DNA of 49,811 nucleotides. It comes from Spirochaetia bacterium (GTDB taxonomy: Bacteria > Spirochaetota > Spirochaetia > DAHUYW01). Under the pieces are notes generated by a model. That model was not told where the DNA came from, did not search any database, and was given only the letters and a program-made list of their open reading frames with translations. Both the position numbers and the translations under genes were made by a program. Positions 7,451-16,848 of this stretch are shown piece by piece (position 1 is the first letter of the stretch; every line of letters begins with the position of its first letter). The stretch covers positions 1 to 49,811 of the forward strand of contig JASHNV010000061.1 of NCBI GenBank assembly GCA_030041455.1. Direction: 5' to 3'.

Positions 7451-8498
7451 GTTCACCGGGGTGAGGGAGACCCCCGGCTGGTTCCAGGAGGCGGGGCCGG
7501 AAAACGACGTCGTCATCGCGAGCAGGGTGCGCCTGTCGCGCAACCTCGCGGGCTACCCGTATCCGGGAACGATGAAGAGCGAGGAGGAGGCGGCGGTCCA
7601 GCGGGAGATCCTCGACGCCTTCGCGAAGGTCGGCGGCGATTGCAAGGCGGCGCTCCTCGGCAGCTTCACGCCCTCGGAGCGGCGGCTTCTCCTCGAGCGG
7701 AACCTCATCTCGCAGGATTTCTCCCTGAGCGCCCAGAAGGCGGTCATCCTGCGGGACGACCAGAAGCTGAGCGGCATGATCAACGAGATCGATCACCTTC
7801 GCACCGCGAGCTTCTCCGGAGGCTTGAATCTCAGGCGCTCCCACGAGGAGGTGAACGCCCTCGACAGCGAGCTTGAGAACCGGCTGGAATTTGCGGCTTC
7901 GCTTGAAATGGGCTATCTTTCAACGGAGCTCGCGAACAGCGGCACGGGCATGCGCGCCTCGATCATGCTCCACATGCCGGCGCTCGTGACCACGTCGCTC
8001 ATCGAGCGGACCTTCAAGGCGGTCGTTCAGCTCGGGCTCTCGGTGAAGGGCTTTTTCGGCGACGACGAGCACTCGCTCGGCAGCATGTATCAGGTGTCGA
8101 ACCAGTTCGGGCTCGGATCGAGCGAGAGCGAAATTCTCGACAAGCTTGAAAGTGTAGCCGCTCAGATAGTAAACTATGAGCGGAAAGCCCGGGAGGAAAT
8201 GGTTGCGAAGCAGCGGGTGGATATCGAGGACAGGGTTTACCGGGCGCTCGGCATTCTCAAGTATTGCCGGTCGATCTCGGTTCGCGAGGCGATCGAGCAC
8301 CTTTCGCAGTTGCGGCTGGGTGCCGCGCTCGGCTGGATCAAGCTGCCGTTGGAGAGGCTGACCGCGCTGCTGTTTCTCACCCAGAAATCGCACGTTCAGC
8401 AGCTGATCGACAGCCAGGAGACCGGGGCGGACACCAAGTTGATCGATTATACGCGGGCGCTTATGATCAAAGAGGCGCTCGGCGACGCGGACCTTTAA
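7443..8498 (+). CDS. mcsB: McsB-like guanidino kinase homologue, catalytic residues altered
   Basis: 351 residues, full length and in frame with the McsB family (VVIASRVRLSRNL at 23-35, LISQDF, GTGMRAS, ISNQ-like QVSNQFGLG, LEDRVYRALGIL). Active McsB phosphorylates arginines on proteins and so marks them for ClpCP. Here the NEEDH motif is NEIDH (114-118), putting Ile at the usual catalytic Glu. The SCPTN loop around B. subtilis Cys167 is STELAN, with Glu162 in place of Cys. The VRG of the nucleotide site is VKG (Lys202). Arg120 and Arg171 are kept. The protein may be a pseudokinase or adaptor, or use other residues. It lies between mcsA and clpC (12-bp gap). Confidence 0.88.
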   Translation: MIRFTGVRETPGWFQEAGPENDVVIASRVRLSRNLAGYPYPGTMKSEEEAAVQREILDAFAKVGGDCKAALLGSFTPSERRLLLERNLISQDFSLSAQKAVILRDDQKLSGMINEIDHLRTASFSGGLNLRRSHEEVNALDSELENRLEFAASLEMGYLSTELANSGTGMRASIMLHMPALVTTSLIERTFKAVVQLGLSVKGFFGDDEHSLGSMYQVSNQFGLGSSESEILDKLESVAAQIVNYERKAREEMVAKQRVDIEDRVYRALGILKYCRSISVREAIEHLSQLRLGAALGWIKLPLERLTALLFLTQKSHVQQLIDSQETGADTKLIDYTRALMIKEALGDADL

Positions 8499-8510
8499 CG
8501 GAGGAAGAGA

Positions 8511-11033
8511 ATGTTCAAGGGGCTTACGCAGAGAGCTCAAAGAATACTCACCATATTCGCGCAGGAAGAGGCGAAGCGATTCCACTCCGACCAGCTTCTT
8601 CCGGAGCACATCATTCTTGCTCTCCTGAAAGACGGGGAAGGTCTCGGCTACAAGGCGCTCAAGCGGCTGAACGTCGATCCGAGCGAAATGCAGACCGAGA
8701 TCGAGCGGAGCATTCCCAAGAAGCATTCGGGCTTCATCCTCGGCGACGTGCCTCCCTCCAAGCGCGGGAAGAAGATCCTCGAGGACTCCGCCGAGGAGGC
8801 GCGCAACCTCGGCCACGAGTACATCGGCACCGAGCACCTCCTGCTCGCCTCGGCGAAGGAGACCGGCAGCGTCGTGCAGCGCTGTCTCGCGAAGTACAAC
8901 GTCTCCGTCGAGCAGCTTCGGGAGATCGTCATCGATCTGAGCGGCTCGGCGGGCTACGCGAAGCGGATGCCTCCCCAGCTTCAGTCCCAGTCGTCGCCGC
9001 AGTCCCAGGCGCAGAAGCGCAAGCAGCCGCTTCCCGGCAAGAAGGCGACGCCGACCCTCGACGAGTTCTCGCGCGACCTCACCGAGTACGCGAGGGAGGG
9101 GAAGCTCGACCCGGTCATCGGACGGGCGAAGGAGATCCAGCGGGTCATCCAGATCCTCGCTCGGCGCACGAAGAACAACCCGGTTCTCATCGGAGAGCCC
9201 GGAGTCGGAAAGACCGCGATCGTCGAGGGCCTTGCCCAGCGGATCGTCGACGGCACGGCGCCTGAGGTCCTCATGGGCAAGCGGGTCATGACGCTCGACC
9301 TCGCCTCGCTCATCGCCGGGACGAAGTACCGCGGCGAGTTCGAGGAGCGGCTGAAGCGCGTCATGAAGGAGATCGTGAACGCGGGCAACATCGTGCTCTT
9401 CATCGACGAGCTCCACACGATTATCGGCGCAGGCGGCGCCGAGGGCGCGATCGACGCTTCGAACATGCTCAAGCCCGCCCTCTCGCGCGGGGAGCTCCAG
9501 TGCATCGGCGCGACCACGCTCAACGAGTACAAGAAGTACATCGAGAAGGACACGGCGCTCGAGCGCAGGTTCCAGTCGATCTTCGTGAGCGAGCCGTCGG
9601 TCGAGGAGACCATGGAGATCCTGAAAGGGGTGAAGACCCAGTACGAGGACCACCACAACGTCACCTACACCGACGAGGCGCTCGAGACCGCGGCGGTCCT
9701 TTCGAGCCGCTACATCACCGAGCGCTTCCTTCCCGACAAGGCGATCGATCTCATCGACGAGGCCGGCTCCCACAAGCGGATCACGAACAGCGTGCGGCCG
9801 AAGGAGCTCGCGAAGCTCGAGATGGAGATCGAGAGGCTCACGAACGAGAAGATGGCGCTCGTGACCTCGCAGAACTACGAGAAGGCGGCGGCGGTGAGGG
9901 ACACCGTTCGCCAGCTCAAAGCGAAGGTCGAGGACATGAAGCGCGGCTGGGAAGACACGCTGAAGGTCGAGAAGAACGTCGTCGACGAGGAGGACATCCA
10001 GGAGATCATCTCCAACATCACCGGCATTCCGCTCATCAGGATAGCGCAGACGGAGTCCGACAAGCTGCTCCACGTCGAGGACGAGCTCCACCACAAGGTC
10101 ATCGGGCAGGACGAGGCGATCGGCGCGGTCGCCTCCGCGATCAGGCGCGCGCGCACCGGCTTGAGCTCCCCGAGGCGGCCGATGGGCTCGTTCATTTTCC
10201 TCGGGCCCACCGGAGTCGGAAAGACGCTCCTCGCGAAGAGCCTCGCCGAGTTTCTGTTCGGCGACCAGGAGGCGCTCATCCGCATCGACATGTCCGACTA
10301 CATGGAGAAGCACAACGTCTCGAGGCTCGTCGGCGCGCCCCCGGGCTACATCGGCTACGAGGAGGGGGGCTTCCTCACCGAGAAGATCAGGCGGCGGCCG
10401 TACAGCGTAATCCTGCTCGACGAGATCGAGAAGGCCCATCCGGACGTCTTCAACCTTCTCCTCCAGGTCCTCGAGGAGGGGGAGCTTCAGGACAACTTCG
10501 GCCACCGCGTCTCCTTCCGGAACACGGTCCTCATCATGACCTCGAACGTCGGCGCGCGCGAGATCTCCCGCGACAGCGCGCTCGGCTTTCGCGCCGAGGA
10601 CAATCTCATGAGCTTCAACGAGATCAAAAGCTCGGCGATGGCGGAGCTCAAGCGCGATTTCAGGCCGGAGTTCCTGAACAGGGTCGACGAGATCGTGGTG
10701 TTCCACAGCCTCACGCGCGAGGACGTGCGGAGAATCCTCGACCTCATGCTCACGGAGGTCCAGATGCGCCTGCTCGACAACGACATCCTCATCGACGTGA
10801 AGCAGAAGGCGAAGGACCTGCTCATCGACAAGGGCTTCGACACGAAGTACGGCGCGCGCCCGCTCCGCAGGGTGATCCAGAAGCAGCTCGAGGATCGCCT
10901 GTCGCTTGAGGTCCTGAAGGGGAAGGTGCAGCCGGGCCACCGGGTGATCGTCACGGTCAAGAAGGACGAGATCGTTTTTCTTTCCAAAAACCCCCAGAAG
11001 AGCCTGCCGGCCCCGGCCGGCGTCGCCGGATAG
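8511..11033 (+). CDS. clpC: ATP-dependent Clp protease ATPase subunit ClpC
   Basis: 840 residues: a double Clp-N domain (1-145), a linker rich in Gln and Ser, AAA1 (Walker [10 protein letters not shown], Walker B LFIDEL), a middle region with a UVR motif ([16 protein letters not shown]), and AAA2 ([18 protein letters not shown]). The LGF in SALGFRAED matches the ClpP-docking loop, so it should unfold substrates for ClpP (not in the window). Glu32 and Glu108 sit where B. subtilis ClpC has the phospho-arginine-binding Glu32 and Glu106. Strong Shine-Dalgarno GGAGGAAGAGA directly before ATG 8511. Cotranscribed with mcsA and mcsB. Confidence 0.97.
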   Translation: MFKGLTQRAQRILTIFAQEEAKRFHSDQLLPEHIILALLKDGEGLGYKALKRLNVDPSEMQTEIERSIPKKHSGFILGDVPPSKRGKKILEDSAEEARNLGHEYIGTEHLLLASAKETGSVVQRCLAKYNVSVEQLREIVIDLSGSAGYAKRMPPQLQSQSSPQSQAQKRKQPLPGKKATPTLDEFSRDLTEYAREGKLDPVIGRAKEIQRVIQILARRTKNNPVLIGEPGVGKTAIVEGLAQRIVDGTAPEVLMGKRVMTLDLASLIAGTKYRGEFEERLKRVMKEIVNAGNIVLFIDELHTIIGAGGAEGAIDASNMLKPALSRGELQCIGATTLNEYKKYIEKDTALERRFQSIFVSEPSVEETMEILKGVKTQYEDHHNVTYTDEALETAAVLSSRYITERFLPDKAIDLIDEAGSHKRITNSVRPKELAKLEMEIERLTNEKMALVTSQNYEKAAAVRDTVRQLKAKVEDMKRGWEDTLKVEKNVVDEEDIQEIISNITGIPLIRIAQTESDKLLHVEDELHHKVIGQDEAIGAVASAIRRARTGLSSPRRPMGSFIFLGPTGVGKTLLAKSLAEFLFGDQEALIRIDMSDYMEKHNVSRLVGAPPGYIGYEEGGFLTEKIRRRPYSVILLDEIEKAHPDVFNLLLQVLEEGELQDNFGHRVSFRNTVLIMTSNVGAREISRDSALGFRAEDNLMSFNEIKSSAMAELKRDFRPEFLNRVDEIVVFHSLTREDVRRILDLMLTEVQMRLLDNDILIDVKQKAKDLLIDKGFDTKYGARPLRRVIQKQLEDRLSLEVLKGKVQPGHRVIVTVKKDEIVFLSKNPQKSLPAPAGVAG

Positions 11034-11051
11034 CCGCGCCGGCCGGCGCGG
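11034..11051. terminator. perfect GC palindrome after clpC, terminator-like
   Basis: CCGCGCCGG is followed at once by CCGGCGCGG, a perfect 18-base palindrome starting at the clpC stop. There is no T-run behind it (next bases CGCCGCGGGTTCT), so it may be a weak or Rho-linked stop, or an mRNA-stabilising hairpin. Confidence 0.35.
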
Positions 11052-11105
11052 CGCCGCGGGTTCTGTCTCAAGGCCGCGGAATGTGGTAACGTCCTCGTAA
11101 CGAAC

Positions 11106-12053
11106 ATGAATCTTGAAGCTTTCATCCTCGGCTGCGGAGGGACGATGCCCCTCCCGAATCGCCATCTCACCTCCGCGCTCCTCCGCCGCGAGGGCAGTCT
11201 CTTCCTGTTCGACGCGGGGGAGGGCACGCAGGTGTCCCTCCGCAAGCTCAACCTCCGCTGGAAGAAGATCTCGGTCGTCTTCATCTCCCATACCCACGCC
11301 GACCACGTGACCGGACTGCCGGGGATCCTCATGCTCTCGTCGCAGGTCGACCGCGAGGAGCCGCTCCTCATCGTCGGCCCTCCGAAGATCCGCCAGTACG
11401 TCGAGCTCAACCGGCGCGTGCTCGACATGTACATCAACTACGAGATCGTGGTGAAGGAGATCAGCGAGCCGCAGGTCGTCTACGAGGCCGACGATTTTCG
11501 CGTACGCGCGTTCGCGCTTCGCCACTCCAAGCCCTGCTTCGGCTACGCGCTCGAGGAGAATCCGCGCCCCGGGGTGTTCCATCCCGAGAAGGCGAGCCTC
11601 GCCGGGGTGCCGAGAGGGCCGCTCTGGTCGCGCCTGCAGGCGGGGCAGGCCGTGCGCCTCGAGGACGGGACGGAGGTTCAGCCGGAGGAGGTCATGGGCA
11701 AGCCGCGCCCGGGACGCAAGTTCACCTACGTCACGGACACCGGCTACTTTCCCGAGATCGCGCCTGAGGTGCGCGACTCCGACCTCCTCGTCTGCGAAGG
11801 CATGTTTCTCGACGACCTCGCCGTGAGCGCGCGGGAGAAACGGCATCTCACCGCCCGCCAGGCGGCGTTGATCGCGCGCGAGGCGGGCGGGGTGAAAAAG
11901 ATGGGCCTCATCCACTACAGTCCGAGGTACACCGAGCACGATCTCCGCGGGCTGTCGAAGGAGGCGCGCGAGATCTTCGAGCCTTCCTTCCTCACGCGCG
12001 ACCGCCAGGTCATTCCGATCCCGTTCGTCGAAGAGAAAGTCGTCGTCGTATGA
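11106..12053 (+). CDS. rnz: ribonuclease Z (tRNA 3' processing endonuclease)
   Basis: 315-residue metallo-beta-lactamase fold. The zinc motif SHTHADH spans 61-67, and later YVTDTGYF, the RHLTARQAALIA block and LIHYSPRY supply the remaining ligands and the RNase Z signature. It cuts the 3' trailer from tRNA precursors. ATG 11106 gives the family N-terminus MNLEAFILGCGG; no Shine-Dalgarno is visible before it. A possible -10 TAACGT lies at 11087-11092. The stop overlaps the next gene as ATGA. Confidence 0.9.
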   Translation: MNLEAFILGCGGTMPLPNRHLTSALLRREGSLFLFDAGEGTQVSLRKLNLRWKKISVVFISHTHADHVTGLPGILMLSSQVDREEPLLIVGPPKIRQYVELNRRVLDMYINYEIVVKEISEPQVVYEADDFRVRAFALRHSKPCFGYALEENPRPGVFHPEKASLAGVPRGPLWSRLQAGQAVRLEDGTEVQPEEVMGKPRPGRKFTYVTDTGYFPEIAPEVRDSDLLVCEGMFLDDLAVSAREKRHLTARQAALIAREAGGVKKMGLIHYSPRYTEHDLRGLSKEAREIFEPSFLTRDRQVIPIPFVEEKVVVV

Positions 12054-12991
12054 TGATCGAGGCCGAGAACCTCGGCAAAAGGTACGGCGCGCTCGAGGCG
12101 GTCCGGGACGTCTCCTTCACGGTCGGCTCGGGCGAGGTGGTCGGACTCCTCGGCCCGAACGGAGCCGGCAAGACCACGATCATGCGCATCCTCACCTGCT
12201 ACCACCTCCCGTCTTCCGGAACGGCGCGGCTGAACGGGCTTGACGTCGTCGAGCGGCCGCTCGAGGTGCGCCGCTCGATCGGCTATCTGCCGGAGAACGC
12301 GCCGCTCTACGCCGAGCTCACGGTGCGCGAGTACCTCCAGTTCATCGCCGAGTCCCGCGGCCTCGGCCGCGAGCGCGGACGCGCGCGGATGGACGAGGCG
12401 TGCGAGGAGTGCGGAATCGAGGAGGTGAGGAACCGGCCGATCGGCGCCCTGTCGAAGGGCTTTCGCCACCGCGTCGGCATGGCGCAGGCGATCCTTCACG
12501 ACCCGCCGGTTCTCGTGCTCGACGAGCCGACGAGCGGTCTCGATCCGAATCAGATCGCCGACATGCTCGGCCTGCTGAAGCGGCTCGGGCGCGAGAAGAC
12601 CGTGATCCTCTCGACGCACATTCTCTCCGAGGTCGAGGCGGTGTGCGGGCGCGTCCTGATCCTGAGGAAGGGAAGGGTCGTCGCGGAAGGGGCTACCCGC
12701 GAGATCGGCGCGAGGGCGCGCGGGAAGCCGCGCTTTCGCGTCGAGATCCGCGCGCAGACCCTCGCCGAGAGCCACCTCCTTGCCGTTCGCGGCGTCGAGT
12801 CGGTCGAGTCTCTGCGCTCGGCGCCGGGCGGCGCCTGGACGGCGGAGCTTACCGCCGCGCCCGACTTCGGCGAGCGGATCTTCGACTGGGCGGTCGAGCG
12901 GGGGTTCAAGGTCCTCTCGCTCTCGCCGATCTCCGTAAGCCTCGAGGAGATCTTCCACGAGCTCACCCTCGGCGGGGAGGAGAGCCGGTGA
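12050..12991 (+). CDS. gldA: ABC transporter ATP-binding protein, GldA/NosF-like
   Basis: 313 residues. Walker A GPNGAGKTT, signature LSKGFRHRVG (the LSKG form is typical of GldA-like ATPases), Walker B LVLDEPTSGLDPNQ, switch His in LSTHIL, and a C-terminal domain of about 90 residues. It should drive the membrane protein made from the next gene. The name gldA follows the Bacteroidetes gliding cassette; in spirochaetes the substrate is unknown, and motility is not implied by similarity alone. Overlaps rnz and the next gene by 4 bases each. Confidence 0.85.
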   Translation: MMIEAENLGKRYGALEAVRDVSFTVGSGEVVGLLGPNGAGKTTIMRILTCYHLPSSGTARLNGLDVVERPLEVRRSIGYLPENAPLYAELTVREYLQFIAESRGLGRERGRARMDEACEECGIEEVRNRPIGALSKGFRHRVGMAQAILHDPPVLVLDEPTSGLDPNQIADMLGLLKRLGREKTVILSTHILSEVEAVCGRVLILRKGRVVAEGATREIGARARGKPRFRVEIRAQTLAESHLLAVRGVESVESLRSAPGGAWTAELTAAPDFGERIFDWAVERGFKVLSLSPISVSLEEIFHELTLGGEESR

Positions 12992-13707
12992 GCATCGCGC
13001 CGATCGTGAAGCGGGAGCTTCGCTCGTACTTCAACACGCCGGTCGCCTACGCGGTCGCGCTGTTCTTTCTTCTCTCCTGCTCGGTGTGGTTTCTCGTTCT
13101 CGATCAGTTCATCTTCCAGAACGTCGCGTCGCTGCGGGGCTATTTCTCGATCGTGCCCGTCGTCTACCTCCTCGTCATCCCCGCGCTCATGATGAGGAGC
13201 TGGGCGGAGGAGCGGCAGACCGGCACCTCGGAGATCCTCTTCACGCTGCCGCTGCGGAGCTCCGAGCTCGTCGCGGGAAAGCTCGCGGCGGGTCTCATAC
13301 TCATCGCGCTCATCGCGCTCCTCACGGTGCCGCTCCCCCTCACGTTGAGCCCGCTCGGGGACTTCCAGCGCGGGCAGATCCTCGGCGAGTACCTCGGCGT
13401 GCTCTTCCTCGCGGCGGCCGGTCTCTCGATCTGCCAGCTCGCCTCCGCGCTTTCGGCGAACCAGGTTTCCGCCTTCATCCTCGGCGTGGCGTTCCTCGTC
13501 GGGCTGACCCTCCTGAACACGCTGAACGGCCTCCTGGAGCTGCCCCTGTGGCTCTCCGGGATCCTCAACTACCTGTCCTTCTCCTTTCACTTCGAGTCCT
13601 TCGACAAGGGGCTCATCGACACCCGCGACGTCGCCTACTTCGCCGTCGTCACCGCGCTCGGCATGTACCTCACGACGAAAGCGCTCGCCGCCCGGAAGTG
13701 GCGATGA
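12988..13707 (+). CDS. gldF: ABC-2 type permease, GldF-like
   Basis: 239 residues with about six membrane spans, opening with KRELRSYFNTPVAYAV and carrying WAEERQTGTSEILFTLP, both characteristic of GldF/ABC-2 permeases. It forms the membrane part of the transporter powered by the upstream ATPase. It begins at the GTG of GTGA (12988) overlapping the previous stop, and ends 4 bases inside the next gene. Confidence 0.87.
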   Translation: MSIAPIVKRELRSYFNTPVAYAVALFFLLSCSVWFLVLDQFIFQNVASLRGYFSIVPVVYLLVIPALMMRSWAEERQTGTSEILFTLPLRSSELVAGKLAAGLILIALIALLTVPLPLTLSPLGDFQRGQILGEYLGVLFLAAAGLSICQLASALSANQVSAFILGVAFLVGLTLLNTLNGLLELPLWLSGILNYLSFSFHFESFDKGLIDTRDVAYFAVVTALGMYLTTKALAARKWR

Positions 13708-15251
13708 AGCGCCGCGACCTCGCGGGGACGCTCCTCACCCTCGGGGTGCTCGCCTTCCTCGCCGCCGACAGCACCCTCTACTTCGCGCGCATCGACGTCA
13801 CCGACCACGGGATCTACTCCTTCTCGGCCGTCACGAGAAACCTCTACAAATCCGTCTCCGAGCCGGTCGAGATCACCTACTACGTCTCCGACCGCCTGCG
13901 GAAGATCTCGCCGGTGCCGCAGCAGGTCGAGGATGTCCTCGCGGAGTACGCGACCCTCTCGCACGGCAGGATTCACGTGCGCAGCATCGACCCGGAGCGG
14001 GTCGGGGTGGATCTCTCCGAGAGCGGCATCGTCGCCGAGCAGATGGAGATCGTGAACGACGACGAGCGGACGAGCGCAAACGTCTATTCGGGGATCGAGG
14101 TCGAGTACCTCGACCGCCACGACGCGCTGCCCTTCGTGAGCGGGACGGACGACCTCGAGTACGCCCTCACCTCCACGCTGAAAAAGCTGATCGAGGACCG
14201 CGACTGGCAGGCGGGAATCCTCGTCGGGGAGCGCGGCCGCACGGTCGACGGCGACTACAGCCTGCTCGCGGCCGATATCGGGAGATTCTACGACCTGCGG
14301 ATCCTCAAGCCCGGCGAGCCCGTCCCGAGGTCCCTCGGGGTCCTTCTGGTCCTCGGAGGCGCGGACCTCGACAAGGAGGACCTCCGCCCGATCGACCGCT
14401 TCGTCATGGGAGGCGGCGAGGCGATCTTCTGCGCTCCCGGCGTTTCGGTGGACACGACCTCCCCCGAGCTCGCGGCGAAGAGCCTGGACGATACGCCGCT
14501 CGACGATCTGCTCGCCTCCTACGGCGTGCGCGTCCCCGGCGAGCTCGTTCTCGACGCGAACGCGAAGGACTTCAGGACCGTTCAGGAGGAGGCCGGTCAG
14601 TACCTGTGGCGGGACCTCGGCCCCTACCCCTTTTGGATCGACGTGCGCAAGGAGAACGTCGCCGCCGACAATCCGGTGACGCGGAACTTCGAGGGGCTCG
14701 ACCTCCTGTGGACGAGCCCGCTCGTCCCGCTCGACGTTCCGGGCGTGCGCTACCAGAGGCTCGTGGAGTCGAGCCCGAGCGCCTGGCTCATGAAGGGGCG
14801 CTTCTCGCTCGATCCCGCCGACGCGACGTCCTACGACGCCGTTCGCGACGAGCAGCCGCCCGGCCAGTACACGCTCGCCTACGCGCTGTCGGGGCGGTTT
14901 CCGAGCTATTTCCCGGACAAGGCCGGCGAGCGCAGCGCCCCGACGCGTCTCATCGTGGTGGGAAGCGACGACTTCGCCTCCGATCTCCTCCGCTACTCGG
15001 ACAGCGCCTACAACCTGACCTTCCTCGCGAACGCCGTCGACTGGCTGTCGGGAAACGGCGACCTCCTCGCGATCAAGGAAAAGAGCCAATGGGACCCGCG
15101 GCTCGACAAGATCGAGGACCCCGGGGAGAAGGCGCGAACGTTCCGCTTCGCCGAGTTCGTGAACATCGGGCTCGTCCCCCTCGTCGTCGTCGTCTTCGCG
15201 CTCAGGCGCGCCGCGCTGCGGCGGAAGCTTCGCCAAGGGGCCGGGACGTGA
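13704..15251 (+). CDS. gldG: GldG-family ABC auxiliary protein (DUF7088/ABC-type uncharacterised domain)
   Basis: 515 residues. One N-terminal membrane span (TLLTLGVLAFLAADSTLYF), a large extracytoplasmic part with a thioredoxin-like or Rossmann-like fold (VEITYYVSDRLRKISPVPQQVEDVL; VLLVLGGADLDKEDLRPIDR), and a C-terminal span (VNIGLVPLVVVVFALRRAAL) followed by basic residues. This is the GldG layout. It probably works with the ABC-2 permease at the outer face of the inner membrane. The start is ATG 13704, coupled to the previous gene. Confidence 0.85.
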   Translation: MKRRDLAGTLLTLGVLAFLAADSTLYFARIDVTDHGIYSFSAVTRNLYKSVSEPVEITYYVSDRLRKISPVPQQVEDVLAEYATLSHGRIHVRSIDPERVGVDLSESGIVAEQMEIVNDDERTSANVYSGIEVEYLDRHDALPFVSGTDDLEYALTSTLKKLIEDRDWQAGILVGERGRTVDGDYSLLAADIGRFYDLRILKPGEPVPRSLGVLLVLGGADLDKEDLRPIDRFVMGGGEAIFCAPGVSVDTTSPELAAKSLDDTPLDDLLASYGVRVPGELVLDANAKDFRTVQEEAGQYLWRDLGPYPFWIDVRKENVAADNPVTRNFEGLDLLWTSPLVPLDVPGVRYQRLVESSPSAWLMKGRFSLDPADATSYDAVRDEQPPGQYTLAYALSGRFPSYFPDKAGERSAPTRLIVVGSDDFASDLLRYSDSAYNLTFLANAVDWLSGNGDLLAIKEKSQWDPRLDKIEDPGEKARTFRFAEFVNIGLVPLVVVVFALRRAALRRKLRQGAGT

Positions 15252-16231
15252 AGGGCTCCCCGCGGATTCCGATCCTCTCGGGGCTGCTCGCCGTCCTCGT
15301 CGCGCTCTACCTCGTCGGAGTCCTCCTCCTCGCGCCGCCGCCGACCAGGCTCCCGGAGGTCGCCCGCTTCGCCCGCTCGGGCGTCGACGGCATCGAGATC
15401 GTCCGCGGCGGGACGCGGATCGAGCTCTCCCGCGACGAGACCGGCCGTTGGTGGCAGCGGCTCGGCGGAAAGCGGTTTCCGGCCGACGGGAGGAGAATCG
15501 ACCGCTTCCTCCTCGACCTCCGGGACCTGACCTCCTATCGGGTCGCGAGCACGAACCGCGCCGACTGGAGGCGCTTCTCGGTCGACGCGCCTCAGGCGAC
15601 CCGCCTCACGCTCAGGCGGGGCTCCCGGTCAATCGAGCTCTTCGTGGGAAAGGCGGACGACTCCGGGATCGGCGTCTACGCGCGGCCGCAGGGCGACGAC
15701 CGCGTCTTCCTCACCGACGCGTCGCTCGCCTCGTCGACGGAGCTCCCGCCGAGCGCCTGGTCGTACCTGAAGATCCTTCCGGGCTCCCTTGGCGCGGAGG
15801 CTATTCAGGAGATCGGGATCCGCGCCGCGGGCTTTCGGATGGGAGGGGAGGCCGTCGCCGCCGACTACCTGCTCGTCAGCACGATCCGGGGCGGCGCGCC
15901 GCGCTGGGTCGTCCACGGAGGATCGCCCAGGCCGATCGACCCGGAGCGACTGCTCTCCCTCGAAAGCGAGCTCCTCTCCCTCTCGGGCGACGAGTTCGTC
16001 CCCGGACCGAGCGCGACGGGGCTGTCGTCGCCGGTCGCCGAGGTCCTCGTCGTCGACGACCGCGGGAGGCAGTGGACGCTCGACGTGGGAGCCCGAGCGG
16101 GGCAGAGCTTCTACGTCGCGCGCTCCGATCTGCCCTACGTGTACCTCGTGAACGGGTGGACCCTCGCGAGGATCGTGCTTCCGCTCAAGGCGCTCCTCAC
16201 CCCGGAGGTCCGATCCCGCGAAAGCCGCTAG
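15248..16231 (+). CDS. DUF4340-type membrane-anchored protein
   Basis: 327 residues with an N-terminal span (ILSGLLAVLVALYLVGVLLLA) and an exported domain containing SRDETGRWWQRLGGKRFPAD and a following repeat-like beta region. DUF4340 proteins commonly follow gldFG-type genes in spirochaetes, cyanobacteria and myxobacteria. It probably completes the four-gene ABC cassette. It begins at the GTG of GTGA (15248). No other function can be read from sequence. Confidence 0.78.
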   Translation: MKGSPRIPILSGLLAVLVALYLVGVLLLAPPPTRLPEVARFARSGVDGIEIVRGGTRIELSRDETGRWWQRLGGKRFPADGRRIDRFLLDLRDLTSYRVASTNRADWRRFSVDAPQATRLTLRRGSRSIELFVGKADDSGIGVYARPQGDDRVFLTDASLASSTELPPSAWSYLKILPGSLGAEAIQEIGIRAAGFRMGGEAVAADYLLVSTIRGGAPRWVVHGGSPRPIDPERLLSLESELLSLSGDEFVPGPSATGLSSPVAEVLVVDDRGRQWTLDVGARAGQSFYVARSDLPYVYLVNGWTLARIVLPLKALLTPEVRSRESR

Positions 16232-16253
16232 CGTAGTGTCCGAGAAATAGCCT

Positions 16254-16284
16254 GACACGAGGTGCTCTCTCAGGTATTCGTGTC
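16254..16284. repeat. inverted repeat GACACGA/TCGTGTC
   Basis: A perfect 7-base inverted repeat (16254-16260 and 16278-16284) with a 17-base loop. Just upstream, GTGTC...GACAC at 16237-16258 forms a second, overlapping one. It could be a terminator without a T-run for the gld genes, or the end of a small mobile element. Confidence 0.35.
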
Positions 16285-16473
16285 GTAGGTTCAGGCCGTC
16301 CTCACGATTGGTCCTTGATGCGGATCAACATACACGTTGCAGGTGCTGATTCGCTCAGGCGAGAGCGCACAGAAGGTAGCGCTGCGGGCACGGATCGTTC
16401 CTCCTGCTGGCGAGGGCAAGCCGAAACCGTTATGCCCCTAGCTTTGGTTTGAAGGACTTGAGAGAACGAGAGC

Positions 16474-16749
16474 TTACGTCTTCAGATCCTCCGACCTCAC
16501 GCCCCGCCCGGCTGCAATGCGTGCCCGCGCCGCGGCAATACGGTTGAGGAACCGCGGGTCATGTGCTAGGCGGTACTCGAACCAATCGTCCTCGGATTCG
16601 AAGCCGATGAGGACTCCTGCCGGCTTGCCGTGACGAGTGATCACAACGACATCTTTCTCCGCCTCGCGCAGATACCTCGACAGGTCATCCTTCACCTCCG
16701 ACAGAGGGACTTCCTTCATTCCTGTTTTTTCCCGAGCTGCTCCAGCCAT
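16474..16749 (-). CDS. Phd/YefM-type antitoxin, no toxin partner seen
   Basis: 91 residues with the prevent-host-death pattern: MKEVPLSEVKDDLSRYLREA, VVVITRHGKPAGVLIG, then an acidic and helical tail (ESEDDWFEYRLAHDPRF) that would bind a toxin. ATG 16749 was chosen because GGAGG lies 7 bases upstream; Met at 16719 is the alternative. Such proteins bind DNA and neutralise a RelE/ParE/Doc-type toxin. The 240 bases downstream on the same strand hold no toxin-like frame, so this is an orphan or a relic. Its GC content and codon use differ from neighbours. Confidence 0.75.
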   Translation of the reverse strand: MAGAAREKTGMKEVPLSEVKDDLSRYLREAEKDVVVITRHGKPAGVLIGFESEDDWFEYRLAHDPRFLNRIAAARARIAAGRGVRSEDLKT

Positions 16750-16775
16750 GCGTCTGCCTCCGACGTAGAAACAAT

Positions 16776-16848
16776 TGGACCTTCCCCGATTCGGTAGACA
16801 CAGGGTCAAGCAGTTGGGTAGAACGAAGGGAAGGACAAGGACATGGCG
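16776..16848 (+). mobile_element. possible solo fragment of an IS3-family left end
   Basis: TGGACCTTCCCCGATTCGG followed by TAGACAC, then about 50 bases to a purine-rich site and ATGGCGA, looks like the terminal repeat and orfA leader of IS3-group elements. The frame stops after six codons, so only the end would remain. Recognition is from memory of the family pattern and not from an alignment. Confidence 0.25.

Noticed and set aside
7920-11939. 1339-codon minus-strand frame opposite clpC and rnz
   Set aside because: It mirrors clpC in a GC-rich genome; the product is an Arg/Leu/Asp/Val-rich shadow without motifs, and the plus-strand genes are certain.
16232-16473. A toxin gene downstream of the antitoxin
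   Set aside because: Reading all minus-strand frames gives only short stretches with early stops and no RelE, ParE, Doc or PIN motifs.
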